Origin: Longimicrobium sp.
Lineage (GTDB): Bacteria; Gemmatimonadota; Gemmatimonadetes; Longimicrobiales; Longimicrobiaceae
Length of the DNA stretch: 64,000 bases
Direction of reading: 5' to 3'
Assembly: GCA_036389795.1 (NCBI GenBank)
Contig: DASVWD010000070.1
Span: 1 to 64,000 of the forward strand
Within the stretch, counting starts at the first letter, position 1, and the number at the start of each line of letters is the position of its first letter. Positions 50,267 through 58,514 of this stretch are shown piece by piece. The translations under genes were made by a program, and so were the position numbers. The notes beneath the pieces were generated by a model. It made no database searches. It had not been told where the DNA came from and was given only the letters and a program-made list of their open reading frames with translations.

Positions 50267-52260
50267 GCGCCCCCTCCCACTACCGTCAGCGTGTCGCCGC
50301 GCGGGCGGAGCGCCCCCGCCGCGGGGCGCGTCGCCCGCACCGCGCCGGAGCCCTGCACGCGGACCCGGAAGCCGAGCGCGTGCAGCCGCCGGGCGGCGTC
50401 GCGCATCGTCAGCCCCGCGAGGTCGGGGACCGGCACCGGGCCCGCGGCCCCGCGCTCTTCCGGCGGGACGCGGTTGGAGAGGAAGACGTACGTCCCCTCC
50501 CGCCCCGTGAGCGCGGGACCGTCGTGGTGCCGGTCCGGCGCGGGCGCCGGCTGCCCCTTCGCGCGGGCGGCCAGGAGGGCGCGGCGGTCCAGCCCCGGCG
50601 AGCGCGCGGCCAGGATCGCCTGCAGCGCCTCGCGGGTCACCGGCGCGGCGGTCAGGCCGCCGTAGTAGTCGCCCCGCGGCCGGTCGAGCTTCACGTAGAT
50701 CACCAGCTGCGGGTCGCGCGCGGGGAAGAAGCCGACGAAGGTGGAGTTGTACGCGCCCGCCTCGTAGCGCCCGTTCGCGCCCGTGCGCCGCGCCGTCCCC
50801 GTCTTCCCCGCCACCTCGAAGGTCGACAGCGAGGCGCGCGTGGCCGTCCCGTCCTCCACCACCGAGACCAGCACCTGGGAGATCGCCCCCGCCACCTCGG
50901 CCGGGACCACGCGGCGGAGGCGACGCGGCTCGCGGCGCTCCACCACGGCGCCGGCCTCGCGGACCTCGCGCACCAGGCGGGGCTCCATCAGCGTGCCGCC
51001 GTTGGCCAGGGCGCCGTACGCCAGGGTGAGCTGCAGCGGCGTCACCGACACCTCGTAGCCCATCGCCAGGGAGGCCGGCGTGAGCTCCGACCAGCGGTCC
51101 GGCCGCGAGAGGCGGCCCGACGCCTCGGCCGGGTACTCGACCCCCGTGGGAGTGCCGAAGCCGAAGTCGCGCAGGTACGACCACTGCTCGCCCGCGGGGA
51201 TGCGGGAGACGAGCTTCGCCATGGCGATGTTGCTGGAGACGCGCAGCCCGTCGCGCAGGGAGAGCCACTCGTACGCGTGCACGTCCCGGATCACCCGCCC
51301 CTGCGGCGTCTTCCACTCCCCGGCCTCGGCGTAGACGCGGTCGTTCAGGGTCGCCCTGCGCGCGGCCAGCAGGCTGGCGACGAAGAAGGGCTTGAGCGTC
51401 GACCCCGGCTCGTACGGCTCGATGAAGGCGCCGAGTCCCCGGACTCCGCCGGCGCGCTTCGACACCGCCGCCAGGATCTCCCCCGTGCGCGGATCCGCCA
51501 GGAGCAGGTCGCCGCCGGACGCGCTCGTGTTGCGGATCGCCTCGGCCAGCGCGGCGTCGGCGATCTCCTGCAGGTCGAAGTCGAGCGTGAGCACCACGTC
51601 GCGCCCGTCGCGCGGCTGCACGGCGGGGAGGGAGAGCGAGGCCTCCTTCCGCCCCTTCGCGTCGCGGCGCAGCACCGAGAAGCCGTCCTCGCCGCGGAGC
51701 GACCCGTCCAGCGCCTGCTCGATCCCGCCCAGCGCCCGCCCGTCGCCCGAGACGCCGCCCAGCACCTCGCGGCCCACCGCGCCCTGCGGGTAGAAGCGCT
51801 CCAGCTTGCGCTCGACGTGGAAGCCGCGCAGGTCGCCCAGCGCGCGGCGCTGCTCCACGGTGAAGCGCCCCGGGAGGACCACCCACTTCCGCCGCGGATT
51901 GGTCGCTCGCCGCGCGGCGGCGCGGGAGATCTTCAGCGCCTCCGCCATCCGCTCGACGGCCTGGTCGCGGTCGCGGATCTCGTTCGGCGCCACGGAGACG
52001 GCGAAGGTCTCGCGGGTGAGCGCCAGCGGCACCCCGTCGCGGTCGTAGATGGCGCCGCGGCGCGCCGGGAGCGGCACGCGCGTCTGCTGCTGCCGGTCGG
52101 CCTCGGCCCGCCACTTCGCCCCCTCGAACCCCTGCAGCTGCACCGCCCGGCCGACGATCAGCACGGCCGCGAGCGCCACGGAGGCCGCCAGCAGCTTGCG
52201 CCGGGCGGCGATCCGCTCGTCGCTCGCCAGCTCGGGGCGGGGGCGCGGCGGCGTGCTCAC
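50263..52260 (-). CDS. ftsI: Division transpeptidase FtsI (PBP3-like) with one PASTA domain
   Basis: 665 residues. One membrane anchor (about 22-40), pedestal domain with RRGAIYDRDGVPLA, transpeptidase domain with catalytic Ser287 in GSTLK, SSN at 342-344, and KTGT at 486-489. The last ~60 residues, VPVPDLAGLTMRDAARRLHALG and following, form a single PASTA domain, which is more typical of Gram-positive and some deep-branching groups than of E. coli FtsI. Cross-links septal peptidoglycan with FtsW. GTG start at 52260 overlaps the ftsL stop by 4 nt. Confidence 0.96.
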   Translation of the reverse strand: MSTPPRPRPELASDERIAARRKLLAASVALAAVLIVGRAVQLQGFEGAKWRAEADRQQQTRVPLPARRGAIYDRDGVPLALTRETFAVSVAPNEIRDRDQAVERMAEALKISRAAARRATNPRRKWVVLPGRFTVEQRRALGDLRGFHVERKLERFYPQGAVGREVLGGVSGDGRALGGIEQALDGSLRGEDGFSVLRRDAKGRKEASLSLPAVQPRDGRDVVLTLDFDLQEIADAALAEAIRNTSASGGDLLLADPRTGEILAAVSKRAGGVRGLGAFIEPYEPGSTLKPFFVASLLAARRATLNDRVYAEAGEWKTPQGRVIRDVHAYEWLSLRDGLRVSSNIAMAKLVSRIPAGEQWSYLRDFGFGTPTGVEYPAEASGRLSRPDRWSELTPASLAMGYEVSVTPLQLTLAYGALANGGTLMEPRLVREVREAGAVVERREPRRLRRVVPAEVAGAISQVLVSVVEDGTATRASLSTFEVAGKTGTARRTGANGRYEAGAYNSTFVGFFPARDPQLVIYVKLDRPRGDYYGGLTAAPVTREALQAILAARSPGLDRRALLAARAKGQPAPAPDRHHDGPALTGREGTYVFLSNRVPPEERGAAGPVPVPDLAGLTMRDAARRLHALGFRVRVQGSGAVRATRPAAGALRPRGDTLTVVGGGA

Positions 52261-52634
52261 GAGTCGTCTCCCGCGGCGGAGTCGGCGCGCGCGGCCGCGG
52301 CGGGGACGGGGAGGAGGACGATCTCGTCGTCGCGGGCCACGTGCATCCCCAGCCGCTCGCGGGCGTAGCGGACGATCCGCTCGCGGCGCGAGAGCGACAG
52401 GATGCGCATCACCAGCTCCCCCCTCTCGGCCTCGGCCACGGCGATCTCCTCGCGCAGCTTCTCCAGCTCGGCCATGCGGTCGTGCCCCACCGTCTGCCGC
52501 CAGACCACGAACCCCAGCGCCAGCACCAGCCCCGCCGCCCAGGCCAGGCGCAGGAGCGTCGACCGGCGCCGCGCCCGCCGCGCCTCGCGCACCGCCTGCG
52601 GCTGCTCGCGCCTGGGCTGCCGCGCGGCGCTCAC
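52257..52634 (-). CDS. ftsL: Cell division protein FtsL
   Basis: 125 residues. Basic cytoplasmic N-terminus, one membrane helix (about 27-45, LLRLAWAAGLVLALGFVVW), then a coiled-coil region (MAELEKLREEIAVAEAERGELVM) and ERIVRYARERLGM, the usual end of FtsL. The Ala/Asp-rich tail is variable. Sequence conservation is low; position between rsmH and ftsI decides the call. GTG start at 52634 overlaps the rsmH stop by 4 nt. Confidence 0.9.
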   Translation of the reverse strand: MSAARQPRREQPQAVREARRARRRSTLLRLAWAAGLVLALGFVVWRQTVGHDRMAELEKLREEIAVAEAERGELVMRILSLSRRERIVRYARERLGMHVARDDEIVLLPVPAAAARADSAAGDDS

Positions 52635-53572
52635 GCCCGCCTCCACCCGCGCAGCCGCGCGCTCCGCGCGCGGACGTTGCGCCGGACTTCCTCGTCCGAC
52701 GCCGAGACGGGCTTGCGCGTGAGGGTCTCCCCCAGCGCCACCCCGCCGCACCGGCAGACGGGGAGCCCCGGGGGGCAGGTGCAGGCGCGGCTCCAGTCGC
52801 GGAACGCGTTCTTCACCAGCCGGTCTTCGAGCGAGTGGTACGCCAGCACCGCGAACACGCCGCCCGGCGCCAGCGCGTCGCGGTAGCGCGGCAGCGCCGT
52901 CTCCAGCTGCTCGATCTCGCGGTTCACGGCGATGCGCAGCGCCTGGAAGATGCGCGCGTTGTCGCCCGCGTCCGTCCGGGGGCCCAGCGCCCGGCGGATC
53001 GCCTCGACGAGCCGGTCGCTCGTCTCGAAAGGGGCTTCCTCGCGCATCTCCACCACGACTCTCGCCAGCCTGCGCGACTTCTTCTCCTCGCCGTAGCGCC
53101 AGAAGACGTCGGCCAGCTCCTCCTCGTCGAGCGTGTTGAGCAGGTCGGCCGCGCTCGGCTCCCCGGCGCTCGCCTGCCCCATCCGCATGTCCAGCGGCGC
53201 CCCGGCGCGGAAGGTGAACCCGCGCTCTGCCTCGTCGATCTGGTGCGAGCTGATCCCCAGGTCCAGCAGCACCCCGTCCAGCGACCCCTCCGCGATCCCC
53301 GCCGCGTCGACCGCATCGGCGTAGGTCGCGGCGACCAGCCTCACCCGCTCCCCGAAGCGCTGCAGCCTGCGCCCTGCCTCGGCCAGGGCGTCGGGGTCGC
53401 GGTCGACGCCGATCAGCCGGGCGCCGGGCCCGCGCGTGAGCAGCGCCTCGGCGTGGCCGCCGCCGCCGAGCGTGCCGTCCAGGAAGGTCCCGCCGCGCTC
53501 GGGCCTCAGCAGCTCCATCACCTCCTCCACCATCACCGGTGCGTGGTAGGCGGAGGCGTACTCCTCGCTCAC
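52631..53572 (-). CDS. rsmH: 16S rRNA m4C1402 methyltransferase RsmH
   Basis: 313 residues. AYHAPVMVEEVMELLRP, SAM motif FLDGTLGGGGHAEALL, GVDRDPDAL, LLDLGISSHQID, LDMRM and VLAYHSLEDRLVKNAFR are conserved. Near the C-terminus CTCPPGLPVCRCGG could bind zinc, as in other members. GTG start at 53572 overlaps the 62-aa gene stop by 4 nt. Confidence 0.97.
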   Translation of the reverse strand: MSEEYASAYHAPVMVEEVMELLRPERGGTFLDGTLGGGGHAEALLTRGPGARLIGVDRDPDALAEAGRRLQRFGERVRLVAATYADAVDAAGIAEGSLDGVLLDLGISSHQIDEAERGFTFRAGAPLDMRMGQASAGEPSAADLLNTLDEEELADVFWRYGEEKKSRRLARVVVEMREEAPFETSDRLVEAIRRALGPRTDAGDNARIFQALRIAVNREIEQLETALPRYRDALAPGGVFAVLAYHSLEDRLVKNAFRDWSRACTCPPGLPVCRCGGVALGETLTRKPVSASDEEVRRNVRARSARLRGWRRA

Positions 53573-53757
53573 GCCGCGCTCTTCTGCGAGAGGAGCGTGG
53601 CGTGGGTGATGGTGCTGCGGCAGGCGCGGCAGTTGTACCAGTCGGTCCCCAGCCACCCCTTCAGCTCGGGGAGGGTCTCGAACGGCCCGAAGTGCCGGTC
53701 GAGGGCGCAGGGGACGGGCCTGCCGGTGGACGGGACGGGGCTGGGCCGGTGGAACAT
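53569..53757 (-). CDS. 62-aa protein with CxxC, between mraZ and rsmH
   Basis: 62 residues: MFHRPSPVPSTGRPVPC, then ALDRHFGPFETLPELKGWLG and YNCRACRSTITHATLL. Cys17, Cys43 and Cys46 plus nearby His could form a small zinc site. GGAGGCGCC precedes the ATG, and its stop overlaps the rsmH GTG by 4 nt, so it is firmly built into the dcw transcript. I know no counterpart in standard dcw clusters. Real gene by position and ribosome binding site; function unknown. Confidence 0.75.
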   Translation of the reverse strand: MFHRPSPVPSTGRPVPCALDRHFGPFETLPELKGWLGTDWYNCRACRSTITHATLLSQKSAA

Positions 53758-53786
53758 GGCGCCTCCACTGCCGGGGTTGCCGCGGG

Positions 53787-54224
53787 TCAGCCGAAGATCT
53801 GGTGCGTGAACTGCTCCGCGTCGGGACCGGGTCCGGGCTCGGGCACGGTGGCGGCGAAGCGGTCGGGGCTCCACAGCTCGATGCGGTCCATGACGCCCAC
53901 GACCAGCGTGGGGCCGGTGATCCCCACCGCCTCCTGCAGGCGCTGGGGGACCAGGATCCTCCCCTGCTTGTCGGGGACCACTTCCATCGCGTTGGAGGTC
54001 ACCGACAGCACCCACGGGCGGGCGGAGGGCTGCAGGCGCATCAGCTCGCGCAGGCGCTGCTCCACCGGGGCCCAGCTCTTCTCGGGATAGAGGGTGAGGG
54101 CGTTGGGGAATACGTGCACCAGCACCAGCGTCTGCTCCGGGTTCTCCTTCCGGAACGGCGCGGGCAGGCTCAGCCGACCCTTCTCGTCGATCTGGTGCTC
54201 GTACCGCCCGAGGTACCCAACCAT
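53787..54224 (-). CDS. mraZ: Transcriptional regulator MraZ
   Basis: 145 residues, two SpoVT-AbrB-like halves: GRYEHQIDEKGRLSLPAPFRK (first) and VVPDKQGRILVPQRLQEAVG (second), each with the DxxGR signature. Represses its own dcw operon by binding TGGG-type repeats. First gene of the cluster. The ATG at 54224 is preceded by an ACGGCA stretch without strong ribosome binding site. TGGGG boxes are at 54260-54284. Confidence 0.95.
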   Translation of the reverse strand: MVGYLGRYEHQIDEKGRLSLPAPFRKENPEQTLVLVHVFPNALTLYPEKSWAPVEQRLRELMRLQPSARPWVLSVTSNAMEVVPDKQGRILVPQRLQEAVGITGPTLVVGVMDRIELWSPDRFAATVPEPGPGPDAEQFTHQIFG

Positions 54225-54259
54225 CCATTGCCGTGCCTGTGGCCGGTGTCTCCCCTGTT

Positions 54260-54323
54260 CCCCATTTCTCCCCATTTTCCCCCACCACGTGCCACAAGCT
54301 AACACCGTGTGCAGGCGCGTCAA
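54260..54323 (-). promoter_or_regulatory. dcw promoter with three MraZ-type boxes
   Basis: On the minus strand TGGGG occurs three times at exact 10-bp steps (54284-54280, 54274-54270, 54264-54260), the spacing of known MraZ boxes (TGGGN-N5). Upstream are TTGACG (54318-54323) and TAGCTT (54296-54301) 16 nt apart as -35 and -10 candidates. Boxes would lie just after the transcription start. Confidence 0.75.
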
Positions 54324-54427
54324 GGAGAAGATACGCCGAAGCTTGTGGTGCGAAGCGCGAAGTGCGGGAGTGCGAAGTGCGCCGGGGGGGAGGATTCGCG
54401 GCGCTTCGATGAGCGGCGGTGCGGCCG

Positions 54428-54497
54428 CGGGGGGCCCTCACCCGCCGCCTTAGAGCGGCAACCCTCTCCCAACTTCGGGAGAGGGTGGACTTTACGC
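54428..54497. repeat. Stem-loops CCGCCGCCTTAGAGCGGC / CCTCTCCC..GGGAGAGG
   Basis: Two small hairpins in a row: CCGCCTTAGAGCGG and CCCTCTCCCAACTTCGGGAGAGGG. They resemble widespread repetitive stem-loops of GC-rich soil bacteria. Next to them are AGTGCG-type units (54350-54380 and 54605-54645). This explains most of the gap between mraZ and the lipid kinase. Confidence 0.6.
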
Positions 54498-54715
54498 GGG
54501 CTCGGTGCGGAGGATGGTGGCTCGTAGGGCGAGGCATCCCTCGACCGGCGGATCCCGGCCGATGGGCGGCAAGCAGCCTTCGCGCGACGCAGCCGGTTCC
54601 CCGGCCTTCCGCACTCACGCACTTCCGCACTCACGCACTTCGGTTCATCTGGCGGGGAACTTGCGCCTGCGCGGGCGCGAGATCACGCCGATTCCCCCGA
54701 CCCGAGCCCGGCCCG

Positions 54716-55678
54716 GTGCACATCAGCGTCGTCATCAACCCGCCCTCGTTCGACGCGGTGGAGGCGCTCCGCCGCGGCGTGGAGAAGCTGCGCGAAGCCG
54801 GGCACGTGGTGCACCCGCGCATGACGTTCGAGACGGGCGACGCCTCGCGCTTCGCCTGGAAGTCTGCCGAGTACGGGGCCGACCTGGTGGTGGCGGCCGG
54901 CGGCGACGGCACCATCAACGAGGTGGTGAACGGGCTCTACGAGTGGATCGAGGGGCGCGAGGCCGACGGGAAGGTGCCGGTGCTGCCGCGGCTGGGGATC
55001 GTGCCGATGGGCACCGCCAACGACCTGGCGGGCGGGCTCGGCATCCCCGGCGGCGACCCGGAGGCGGCGCTGGCCATCGCGGTGGCGGGGATCCCGCTGG
55101 AGGTGGACGTGGGGCGGGTGAACGGGCGCTGCTTCCTGAACGTCTCCACCGGCGGCTTCGGCGCCGAGGCCACCGAGGAGTCGTCCGACGAGCTCAAGCG
55201 CCTGCTGGGGCCGGTGGCGTACGTGGTGACCGGGGTGCGCAAGTTCGTGCGGCTGGAGGTCTCGCGCGGGCGCTTCACCTCCGACGGCGAGACGCTGCAC
55301 GACGGCGACTTCCTGATCTTCGCGGTGGGGAACGCGCGGCGCACCGGCGGCGGCAACTACATCACCGCCGAGGCCGACATGGAGGACCGGCTGCTGGACG
55401 TGTGCATCGTGGAGCGGATGAGCCACCTGGAAGCCGTCCGCATCGCGCCCAGCATCCGCGCCGGACGCCACGTCAACAACCCGCACGTCACCTACCGCAA
55501 GGTGCGCGAGCTGCTCGTCGAGGCGGACCACGAGCTGACCGTGAACGCCGACGGCGAGCCGCTCTGCAGCCGCCGCTTCGAGTACGACCTGGCCCCGCAC
55601 CGCCTGACGCTGATGGTGCCGGAGCTGCCGGAGGAGGGGGACGGGAAGGCGAAGGAGGGAAAGGGAGAGGAGAGTTGA
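54716..55678 (+). CDS. Diacylglycerol/lipid kinase, YegS/DgkB family
   Basis: 320 residues, plus strand. ISVVINP-type start, nucleotide motif AAGGDGTINEVVNGL near residue 60, GIVPMGTANDLAGGLGIP, FLNVSTGGFGAEATEE and AVGNARRTGGG follow in family order. ADGEPL in the C-terminal domain is also conserved. Phosphorylates diacylglycerol or another lipid (sphingoid-base-like substrates possible). The GTG at 54716 is chosen since the conserved beta strand begins there; the upstream frame is repeat sequence. The C-terminus is a charged Glu/Lys tail. Confidence 0.92.
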   Translation: MHISVVINPPSFDAVEALRRGVEKLREAGHVVHPRMTFETGDASRFAWKSAEYGADLVVAAGGDGTINEVVNGLYEWIEGREADGKVPVLPRLGIVPMGTANDLAGGLGIPGGDPEAALAIAVAGIPLEVDVGRVNGRCFLNVSTGGFGAEATEESSDELKRLLGPVAYVVTGVRKFVRLEVSRGRFTSDGETLHDGDFLIFAVGNARRTGGGNYITAEADMEDRLLDVCIVERMSHLEAVRIAPSIRAGRHVNNPHVTYRKVRELLVEADHELTVNADGEPLCSRRFEYDLAPHRLTLMVPELPEEGDGKAKEGKGEES

Positions 55679-56017
55679 TCCGGGATCTTCGCCCCTGATC
55701 TTCTCCACGGATGTGGTTCGTAGGGAGCCTGCAAGTCCGGGCACAGGCGGCATCGGCGCGAGAGGCCGCCTCCCGCGCACGAGCCGGCATCCGCCGGTCG
55801 AGCTATGCCGCGCGGATGCCGTAACGTGTGACGCCCCGGCCGGATACGAATCGTGAAGACGCGCCGGCACTGTCCACAATCACAAGCTCAAGCCTCGGTC
55901 GCGGGTTCCTAGTCGCGACCACGCCGGTGGGCGAGTTCCCCGAAGGCGCCGCGCGTGAGCCATACGGGTGGGGTTGCCAGTACTCCGCGTTCCAAGCGGG
56001 TGGTGAATGTGGGATCA
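55679..56017. other. 339-nt gap at the edge of a low-GC cassette
   Basis: No gene supported. One minus-strand frame (55803-56018) ends in VSGRGVTRYGIRAA and could be a protein remnant, but has no ribosome binding site and no family resemblance. GC drops from here to the right. Confidence 0.4.
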
Positions 56018-57163
56018 TTAGGCCGAGCCCACAGGATGTAACGGGGCTTCCATTCGCTGCACCATATCCACTCTTCCTTTGAGCTCCTCATATGCCATGA
56101 ACTCCAGGCGCTGTGTCTCACGCCACATCCAAGCGTCTACGAAGACGTAAGCCAGCACTGAACTGATCAAGGCGATCATGCCAAAGACCAGCCCTACCCG
56201 CGCCTCGATCTGGGAGCCCAAAGCGAACAGCCAAACTACGATCAGGCAGTCGAGCAGCACATCCCGGCCGGTCAACTGGGACGGGATTCGCCATTCGGTC
56301 GCGACCGTGCCGATCAGTTGCTCGAGTCGCCGCAGCCGGAGATCGTTTTCATCCGCACTCATTCGACTGTCACGAAGCAATCGCAGGGTTACGACTCGCT
56401 CGTGGAGTCCGACGACTTGCTTTCTGTTCAGGAACCGCAATGCCATCAGATCCGTCTGAGACTCAACCCAGCAATAAGTCCTCTGGAAGTGCGCAGACTT
56501 TCGAAGCAGCAGTAGGTATCCGCCCAGCCATACGGCCGCGAGCAGCAATGAACGAGGGGTCCACGAGATGACGAAGGGAAGAGGCAGGCCGGCCGAGACA
56601 AAGTCGTCGGTCTGCCAGCGGTATTGCCTACTGCCGAACAGTATCCTCGTTGACGCGTGGCAGACCTCGTGCAAGACTCTGAACGTCCTTACGGGATCAG
56701 AACTTACGGGCGGGCTGTAGTCGAAGATCAGACACGACTGGAGCACGCGGCTCCGAGTAGGAACGGTGAAGGACGTGATTACCGAAGGCCGAAGCGCGCC
56801 TTTGGGAGGCTTGTTGATTTGTAAGTACCGCGGCAGACCATGCGCCAGGGTTTCATTTGCAAGTTCATCTTTGAGTTCTGGAGGCAGGGTCTTTGAGAGA
56901 TCGTGTTCCACGAAGGTGATCTCGGGGTAGTGAGCAAGATATTTCCTCAAATCCTCCAATCCGCGCTGGGCGGCAATCTCCAGATTGAGCGTGCTTAGCA
57001 GCAGGTCGAAGATAAAAGCCGCAATCACCAGCAGCACGCTCCCAAACGACGGATGGTAGACCATTAGGATAAAAGGAACGGCCACCACCGGGAAAATCGT
57101 GAACGACTGGATAACTTCGCGGTAGAGGCGGTCAACTGCCCATTTCACTATGTCAGGTATCAT
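56018..57163 (-). CDS. Membrane gluzincin-like metallopeptidase
   Basis: 381 residues. Two N-terminal membrane helices (about 20-37, 42-60), a soluble domain with HEVCH at 165-169, a membrane segment (about 207-221), then WVESQTDLMALRFL with Glu234 as probable third zinc ligand, and two more helices (about 305-345). HExxH plus E-x3-D spacing resembles M48/M56-type peptidases, though I cannot name the family. Base composition is near 50% G+C in sampled 60-nt stretches, far below the surroundings. The ATG at 57163 lies inside the preceding gene (11-nt overlap). Confidence 0.7.
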   Translation of the reverse strand: MIPDIVKWAVDRLYREVIQSFTIFPVVAVPFILMVYHPSFGSVLLVIAAFIFDLLLSTLNLEIAAQRGLEDLRKYLAHYPEITFVEHDLSKTLPPELKDELANETLAHGLPRYLQINKPPKGALRPSVITSFTVPTRSRVLQSCLIFDYSPPVSSDPVRTFRVLHEVCHASTRILFGSRQYRWQTDDFVSAGLPLPFVISWTPRSLLLAAVWLGGYLLLLRKSAHFQRTYCWVESQTDLMALRFLNRKQVVGLHERVVTLRLLRDSRMSADENDLRLRRLEQLIGTVATEWRIPSQLTGRDVLLDCLIVVWLFALGSQIEARVGLVFGMIALISSVLAYVFVDAWMWRETQRLEFMAYEELKGRVDMVQRMEAPLHPVGSA

Positions 57164-57530
57164 GGAGAGAGCCGGTCTCTGCGCGCCGCACGGCCTCGTC
57201 GAGGAGGGCCCGACGCTTCTCAGGAGGAATTCGCTCGAACTCGGACTGCAGGAACTGCTCGAACATCGTAATGAACGCGTTTCGCCGAGGAGCGTTAAGT
57301 CCTTGAACGATCTCCCGGACGGTAAGTCCGATCGAAATCATTTCGACACTCAATTTCAAAAGCTCGATCATCGCACCGAAATCGAGGTGAGAACCACCCT
57401 CGTCATACTCGAAGTTTGTCTCACCTTCTGCGATCATCTCAATGAGCTCCGGTCCGACGGCATCGCTTTCCGCAGGCCAAACCGCGAACAGAACATCCTT
57501 TACGTCGCTGGCGGAGAGCATTGCTGGCAT
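57153..57530 (-). CDS. Small acidic protein of the low-GC cassette
   Basis: 125 residues from the ATG at 57530 (AAAGGAG upstream, 9 nt away). Helical: SASDVKDVLFAVWPAES, IELLKLSVEMISIGL, VREIVQGLNAPRRNAF, and a C-terminal acidic-basic helix (PPEKRRALLDEAVRRAE). No recognised domain. Overlaps the membrane peptidase gene by 11 nt, so the two are one transcription and translation unit. Possibly a regulator or partner of the peptidase; that is inference from layout only. Confidence 0.65.
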   Translation of the reverse strand: MPAMLSASDVKDVLFAVWPAESDAVGPELIEMIAEGETNFEYDEGGSHLDFGAMIELLKLSVEMISIGLTVREIVQGLNAPRRNAFITMFEQFLQSEFERIPPEKRRALLDEAVRRAETGSLHDT

Positions 57531-57710
57531 GATGAGATACTCCTTTCCTCGGTTGTGGCGGTTTTCATCCATTGGTACTGGGTTCGAACCTTGTGTGTAC
57601 CTTCCGAGGAGAGACAAAGTGACTGTCGTTACGGCTGAGTCGAGTTGCCCTCCGTCGGTGCAGACGCGGCTTCGGTGCGGGGGGCGGGCTCCGCACCGGC
57701 GGGGCGACGG

Positions 57711-58514
57711 TTACGCGTCCTTCTCGGGCCGCGCGCTGAGAAGGGCGGCGGGGTCCTGGCGGTAGTAGGCGCGGAGCTGGTCGTACAGCTCGGGGTGCTC
57801 GCGCTCGAGCGCCACCGGCTTCTCGAAGAAGGTCTGCGACGCCACCGCGAAGAACTCGGCCTCGTCGGTGGCGCCGTACGCGTCCAGCAGCTCCTCGCGC
57901 CCCTTCGCCACCGACTCACGCAGCTCCAGGTAGTCCTCGCTCAGCACGCGCGCCCACGGGCCGTAGGCGCTCCACGAGTGCAGGACCGGGGTGCCGTCCG
58001 GCGCGCCGTCCTCCTGGTCGAGCTGGTGCGCGAACTCGTGCAGCACCACGTTCTCGCCGTCCAGCGGGTTGGCCGCGCCCGCCCGCACGCTCGCCCAGGA
58101 GAGCACCACGGCCCCGCCCTGCCACGACTCGCCGAGCAGCGATTCGTGCCCCTCGTGCACCACCGCGCCCTCCCGGCGCTCGCGGCGGGCGACGAAGGTG
58201 TCGGGGTAGACCAGGATCGAGCGCAGGCGCGGGTAGTAGTCGTCGTCCAGCTTGAGGATCGGCAGGCACGCCTGCGCGGCGACGGTCACCCGCATCTCGT
58301 CGGTCAGCTCCAGCCCGCCGCACCCCTCGAAGCGCTTCTCGGCCAGGAAGACCCGCACCTTCCGCAGCAGCTCCTCGCCGTCCTCCGGCGGGAGGCGGCG
58401 GAAGAGCGGGACGTTGCGCTTGACGATCTCCCGCCACTCCGGCGGGATCGGCTGGGCGCGGAGGCGCGCCCGCCTGCGCCGCTTCAGGAAGCCGAACACG
58501 GGGACGCGAGGCAC
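57711..58514 (-). CDS. mtfA: M90-family zinc peptidase, MtfA-like
   Basis: About 267 residues. Zinc motif HEFAHQLD, with GENVV before it and AYGATDEAEFFAVASQTFFEKP after it (third ligand region), as in MtfA, the peptidase linked to glucose phosphotransferase control through Mlc in E. coli. Here no pts genes are in sight, so only the fold and probable activity carry over. RRLPPEDGEELLRKVRVFLAEKRFEGC is the usual N-terminal helix region. Start undecided between the GTGs at 58514 and 58499; both overlap the upstream gene. Confidence 0.85.
   Translation of the reverse strand: MPRVPVFGFLKRRRRARLRAQPIPPEWREIVKRNVPLFRRLPPEDGEELLRKVRVFLAEKRFEGCGGLELTDEMRVTVAAQACLPILKLDDDYYPRLRSILVYPDTFVARRERREGAVVHEGHESLLGESWQGGAVVLSWASVRAGAANPLDGENVVLHEFAHQLDQEDGAPDGTPVLHSWSAYGPWARVLSEDYLELRESVAKGREELLDAYGATDEAEFFAVASQTFFEKPVALEREHPELYDQLRAYYRQDPAALLSARPEKDA

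Noticed and set aside
55803-56018. Minus-strand frame ending VSGRGVTRYGIRAA as a gene
   Set aside because: No ribosome binding site, no similarity I can name; mentioned only as a possible remnant.
57570-57605. GGGTTCGAACC stretch like a tRNA T-arm
   Set aside because: No matching acceptor, D or anticodon stems around it and no CCA context; it is upstream sequence of the small low-GC gene.
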